Source: Methylobacterium oryzihabitans
GTDB lineage: Bacteria > Pseudomonadota > Alphaproteobacteria > Rhizobiales > Beijerinckiaceae
Length of the DNA stretch: 64,000 bases
Assembly: GCF_004004555.2 (NCBI RefSeq)
Contig: NZ_SACP01000007.1
Span: 124,001-188,000 of the forward strand
Reading direction: 5' to 3'
Of the stretch, positions 61,706 through 64,000 are shown piece after piece. The translations under genes were made by a program, and so were the position numbers. How positions within the stretch are numbered: the stretch's first letter is position 1; every line of letters begins with the position of its first letter. The notes under the pieces are model-generated. The model did not search any database. It saw nothing but the letters and a program-made list of their open reading frames with translations, and had not been told where the DNA came from.

Positions 61706-64000
61706 ATGGCCCGTGCGCCTTACCGGGGCGTCGAGCTGACGGAGGCCCTGCGCCCCGTCGCCTCGCCCGTAGACACCTTCGTGACAGCCCAAGCCCCCTC
61801 GCGGGATACCAATCTGCAAGACCTCGCCCGCTCCCTCTCGGGGCTCGGAGGCTCCCTCCAGTCCTTCGTGCAGAAGCGGGATGCCGAGGCGGAGGAGGCC
61901 GACCGTCTCCGGGGAGAGGCCGCCTTCTACAGCCAGACCGAACAGGGCTTCGCCGCAGGCGTAGCATCCGATGCGGTCCCGGCCCAAAGCTCCCCCGCCT
62001 TCCTGCGGGGCTTCAAGCAAGCTCAAGGCAACGTCGCCGGAGGTCAGCTTCAAGAACAGCTCGCCGCCGCCTACGATGCCTGGCCCGAGAAGACCTCGAC
62101 CGACCCGAACGCCTTCAACGGCTTCCTTACGGGCTTCCTCAAAGACAAGATCAAGACTCAGGACGGGGACGTCCTCCGGGGCCTCCTCCCGCACGTGAGG
62201 CAGGCCAGCGCCAACCTCCAGCAGCGCCATATCGGCGACGTGTCGCGGGCCGCCAAGGAAGGCTTCGCGACCGCCCTTTCGGCCCGGGGGGAGCAGGTCC
62301 TCGACGCCGCAGACACCGCCGGCCTCGCCTCGAAGAAGGGCACCGACTACGTGGGCGCCTTCGGCGAGCTGGAGGCTATCCGCGCGGACGGCTTGAAGAA
62401 GGGCCTCAGCGAGACCGACCTCGATACGAAGCTCATCGATACCGTCACCACCGCGGCCATCACCAAGCGGGACCCGAAGCTCCTGGGCTTTCTGGACCGG
62501 AAGGTGCCGGGCAAGGACTATACCTGGGCCAACACCCCGTATGGCCGGGACCAGCGCCAGAAGACCATCGATACGCTGGAGACGATGGGACGGCGGTCCA
62601 TCCAGGAAGACGAGAAGCGGCGCCGGGAGGAGAAGGCAGCGGCGAAGGACGATGTGACGCGAGACACCATCCTCGCCATCACGAAGGACCCGCGGGCCCC
62701 GCTCCCGGAAGCCCTGCTGGCCAGGGGCGAGAAGGTGGACCCGGACTTCCGCATCAACGCCATCCGCTGGCGGGATGAGGTCGGGAAGGGAGAGCGGACC
62801 TCGGACCCGGAGGCCCTTCTCGCCGTCACCACCGACATCATCAACGGGGGTGGGCTCCAGCGGGTGCAGCAGGGCATTCGCGATGGTGTCTTCCGCAATC
62901 GGGCCGACCTTGAGCACGCCTTCAAGTTCGCCGAGGGCATGAAGACGGAGGGGCCGAAGCTGGAGGAGATGCTTCGCGTCGGCACCGCAAAGACCATCAT
63001 CGACACGCTGAAGAAGCAAACGGCCGTCGAGAAGGACGCCTCCAAACTCCTCTTCGATGACGGCTCGATGTCGCGCGAGGGTTTGCAGGCCACGTCCGAC
63101 TACAAGCAGGCCCTCATGAGCTGGCTGCTGGAGAACCCGAGGGCCACCAGCTTGGAGCGGGAGAAGGCCGCCCAGACCATCGGCGCCGCCTTCCTGGACC
63201 GGCTCAAGCAGCCGGAAGGTCCGATGAGCACGACCTACTATGATCGGACCGGGCTCGACACGGCCAACACCTTCGGGGCCGCAGCGCCTCCCGGTGGCTC
63301 GGCGCCTGTCGCAGCGCAAGCCCCCGCTCCCGGAGACACCCCGCAGGGTCGCGTTCCCCCTCCGCCCCCTCGCGGCACCGTCACCCGGCCCAACCCCCTC
63401 GCGCCGCCCCCGCAGCAGCCCGCCCCGCAACCGGGTGGTCTCCCAGCGGTGGACGACTTCGGGCGGCCTCTCGAAGCCGTGCAGCCCGCCGCCCCGTCGC
63501 AACCTGCGGGTCCGGCACAGGGCCAGCCTCAGGCCACCACCGCCCCGGCTCCGGCCCTGCCCGTGGCACCTCAGGCCCGGCCTGCCGCTCCCCCTGCCGC
63601 TGCCCCCGCCACCCCGGCGCCCACCTCCGAGGCGGCTCAAGGCTGGTTCCAGGGGTTGGCGCCGGAGACCCGGGCCGCGCTGGAGCAGATGGCCACCGCT
63701 CAGAAGAAGCCGCTCCCCGCGGTGGTGGACGATGCCTTCCGCAGGGCCGTCGCGGCGGGTCGCGTGAAGGCCCCGGTCGCCCCCGCCGCTCCGGCCTTGG
63801 GCCGTCAGTCGGAAGGGCCCCGCGCACCGGACGGAACGCCCATCGAGCCCGCCTCCCTGCCTTCCTCGCCCAAGACGGAGGAGGTCGGCCGCGCCTTCTC
63901 CCGTGCCATCGAGGGCGCCTACGTCGGCTCCGTCACCTCCGATGGCACCTCCGCCATCGTCAACGGGCACACCTTCACTGGCACCACCACCCCCGATCAG
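61706..64000 (+). CDS. Large protein resembling a podovirus internal virion protein, 5' part
   Basis: Open for 765 codons to the window edge. MARAPYRGVELTEALRPVAS then PVDTFVTAQAPSRDTNLQDL starts it; AAGGA lies upstream of the ATG. Long charged helical segments follow (QKRDAEAEEADRLRGEAAFY, RRSIQEDEKRRREEKAAAKD), then a Pro/Ala-rich linker at about residues 527-640 and a further domain beyond. Length, helical character and position fit T7-type gp15/gp14-like internal virion proteins. The assignment is by overall resemblance and not by a clear signature. Confidence 0.6.
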   Translation, partial: MARAPYRGVELTEALRPVASPVDTFVTAQAPSRDTNLQDLARSLSGLGGSLQSFVQKRDAEAEEADRLRGEAAFYSQTEQGFAAGVASDAVPAQSSPAFLRGFKQAQGNVAGGQLQEQLAAAYDAWPEKTSTDPNAFNGFLTGFLKDKIKTQDGDVLRGLLPHVRQASANLQQRHIGDVSRAAKEGFATALSARGEQVLDAADTAGLASKKGTDYVGAFGELEAIRADGLKKGLSETDLDTKLIDTVTTAAITKRDPKLLGFLDRKVPGKDYTWANTPYGRDQRQKTIDTLETMGRRSIQEDEKRRREEKAAAKDDVTRDTILAITKDPRAPLPEALLARGEKVDPDFRINAIRWRDEVGKGERTSDPEALLAVTTDIINGGGLQRVQQGIRDGVFRNRADLEHAFKFAEGMKTEGPKLEEMLRVGTAKTIIDTLKKQTAVEKDASKLLFDDGSMSREGLQATSDYKQALMSWLLENPRATSLEREKAAQTIGAAFLDRLKQPEGPMSTTYYDRTGLDTANTFGAAAPPGGSAPVAAQAPAPGDTPQGRVPPPPPRGTVTRPNPLAPPPQQPAPQPGGLPAVDDFGRPLEAVQPAAPSQPAGPAQGQPQATTAPAPALPVAPQARPAAPPAAAPATPAPTSEAAQGWFQGLAPETRAALEQMATAQKKPLPAVVDDAFRRAVAAGRVKAPVAPAAPALGRQSEGPRAPDGTPIEPASLPSSPKTEEVGRAFSRAIEGAYVGSVTSDGTSAIVNGHTFTGTTTPDQ

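Noticed and set aside
61679..63970. Minus-strand frame of 763 codons
   Set aside because: Antisense to the virion-like gene, whose helical, charged translation and ribosome site are more credible.

Overview
The window is very GC-rich DNA from an alphaproteobacterium. Methylobacterium or Methylorubrum is the best guess. The reasons are a class II (B12-dependent) ribonucleotide reductase, an NDUFA12-type complex I accessory protein, a MocR-type taurine regulator, and several interspersed inverted-repeat families that I remember, without checking, as typical of that genus. No database search was possible.

Layout. (1) 1-3.3 kb: 3' part of nrdJ with possible NrdR boxes, divergent from ndufA12. 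(2) 3.4-13.3 kb: ATP-dependent hydantoinase/oxoprolinase-type hyuAB and a LysR regulator on the minus strand. Divergent from them is a three-gene flavin/iron-sulfur amine or D-amino-acid dehydrogenase (HcnABC-like). Two matching T-N11-A palindromes suggest LysR controls both arms. A second DAO-family oxidase faces an Lrp-type regulator at 13.8 kb. (3) 14.5-23.8 kb: a small hypothetical protein, a PAS protein, a type I secretion fusion protein and ABC exporter with an adjacent four-repeat protein as likely cargo, an XRE regulator and a serine hydrolase. (4) 24.0-30.5 kb: a 2168-residue glycine-rich autotransporter. (5) 30.7-32.4 kb: cytochrome b561 and a catalase-family peroxidase. (6) 32.7-43.0 kb: a Tat-exported VOC protein, a PaoABC-type molybdenum aldehyde oxidoreductase, another VOC protein, an old-yellow-enzyme reductase and a large winged-helix/NTPase regulator. 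(7) 44.1-51.8 kb: a complete-looking taurine cluster (TauR, TauABC, TSUP exporter, SDR, taurine:pyruvate aminotransferase). It implies taurine-nitrogen assimilation with excretion of the C2-sulfonate as isethionate. Decayed copies of one integrase gene lie on both sides. (8) 52.8 kb to the right edge: an integrated element or prophage. It starts near a tRNA-3'-end-like sequence and carries a serine recombinase, a ribbon-helix-helix protein with upstream repeats, an internally triplicated protein, three tandem paralogous HTH proteins overlapping an integrase N-terminal relic, a pair of paralogous unknown proteins and the start of a large protein resembling an internal virion protein.

Repeats are a main theme. 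Three copies of a 250-268 bp MITE-like element, five copies of a second hairpin element and two copies of a 45 bp palindrome occur in the first 52 kb. Several abut stop codons so exactly that the TGA of the repeat end is the gene's stop codon.
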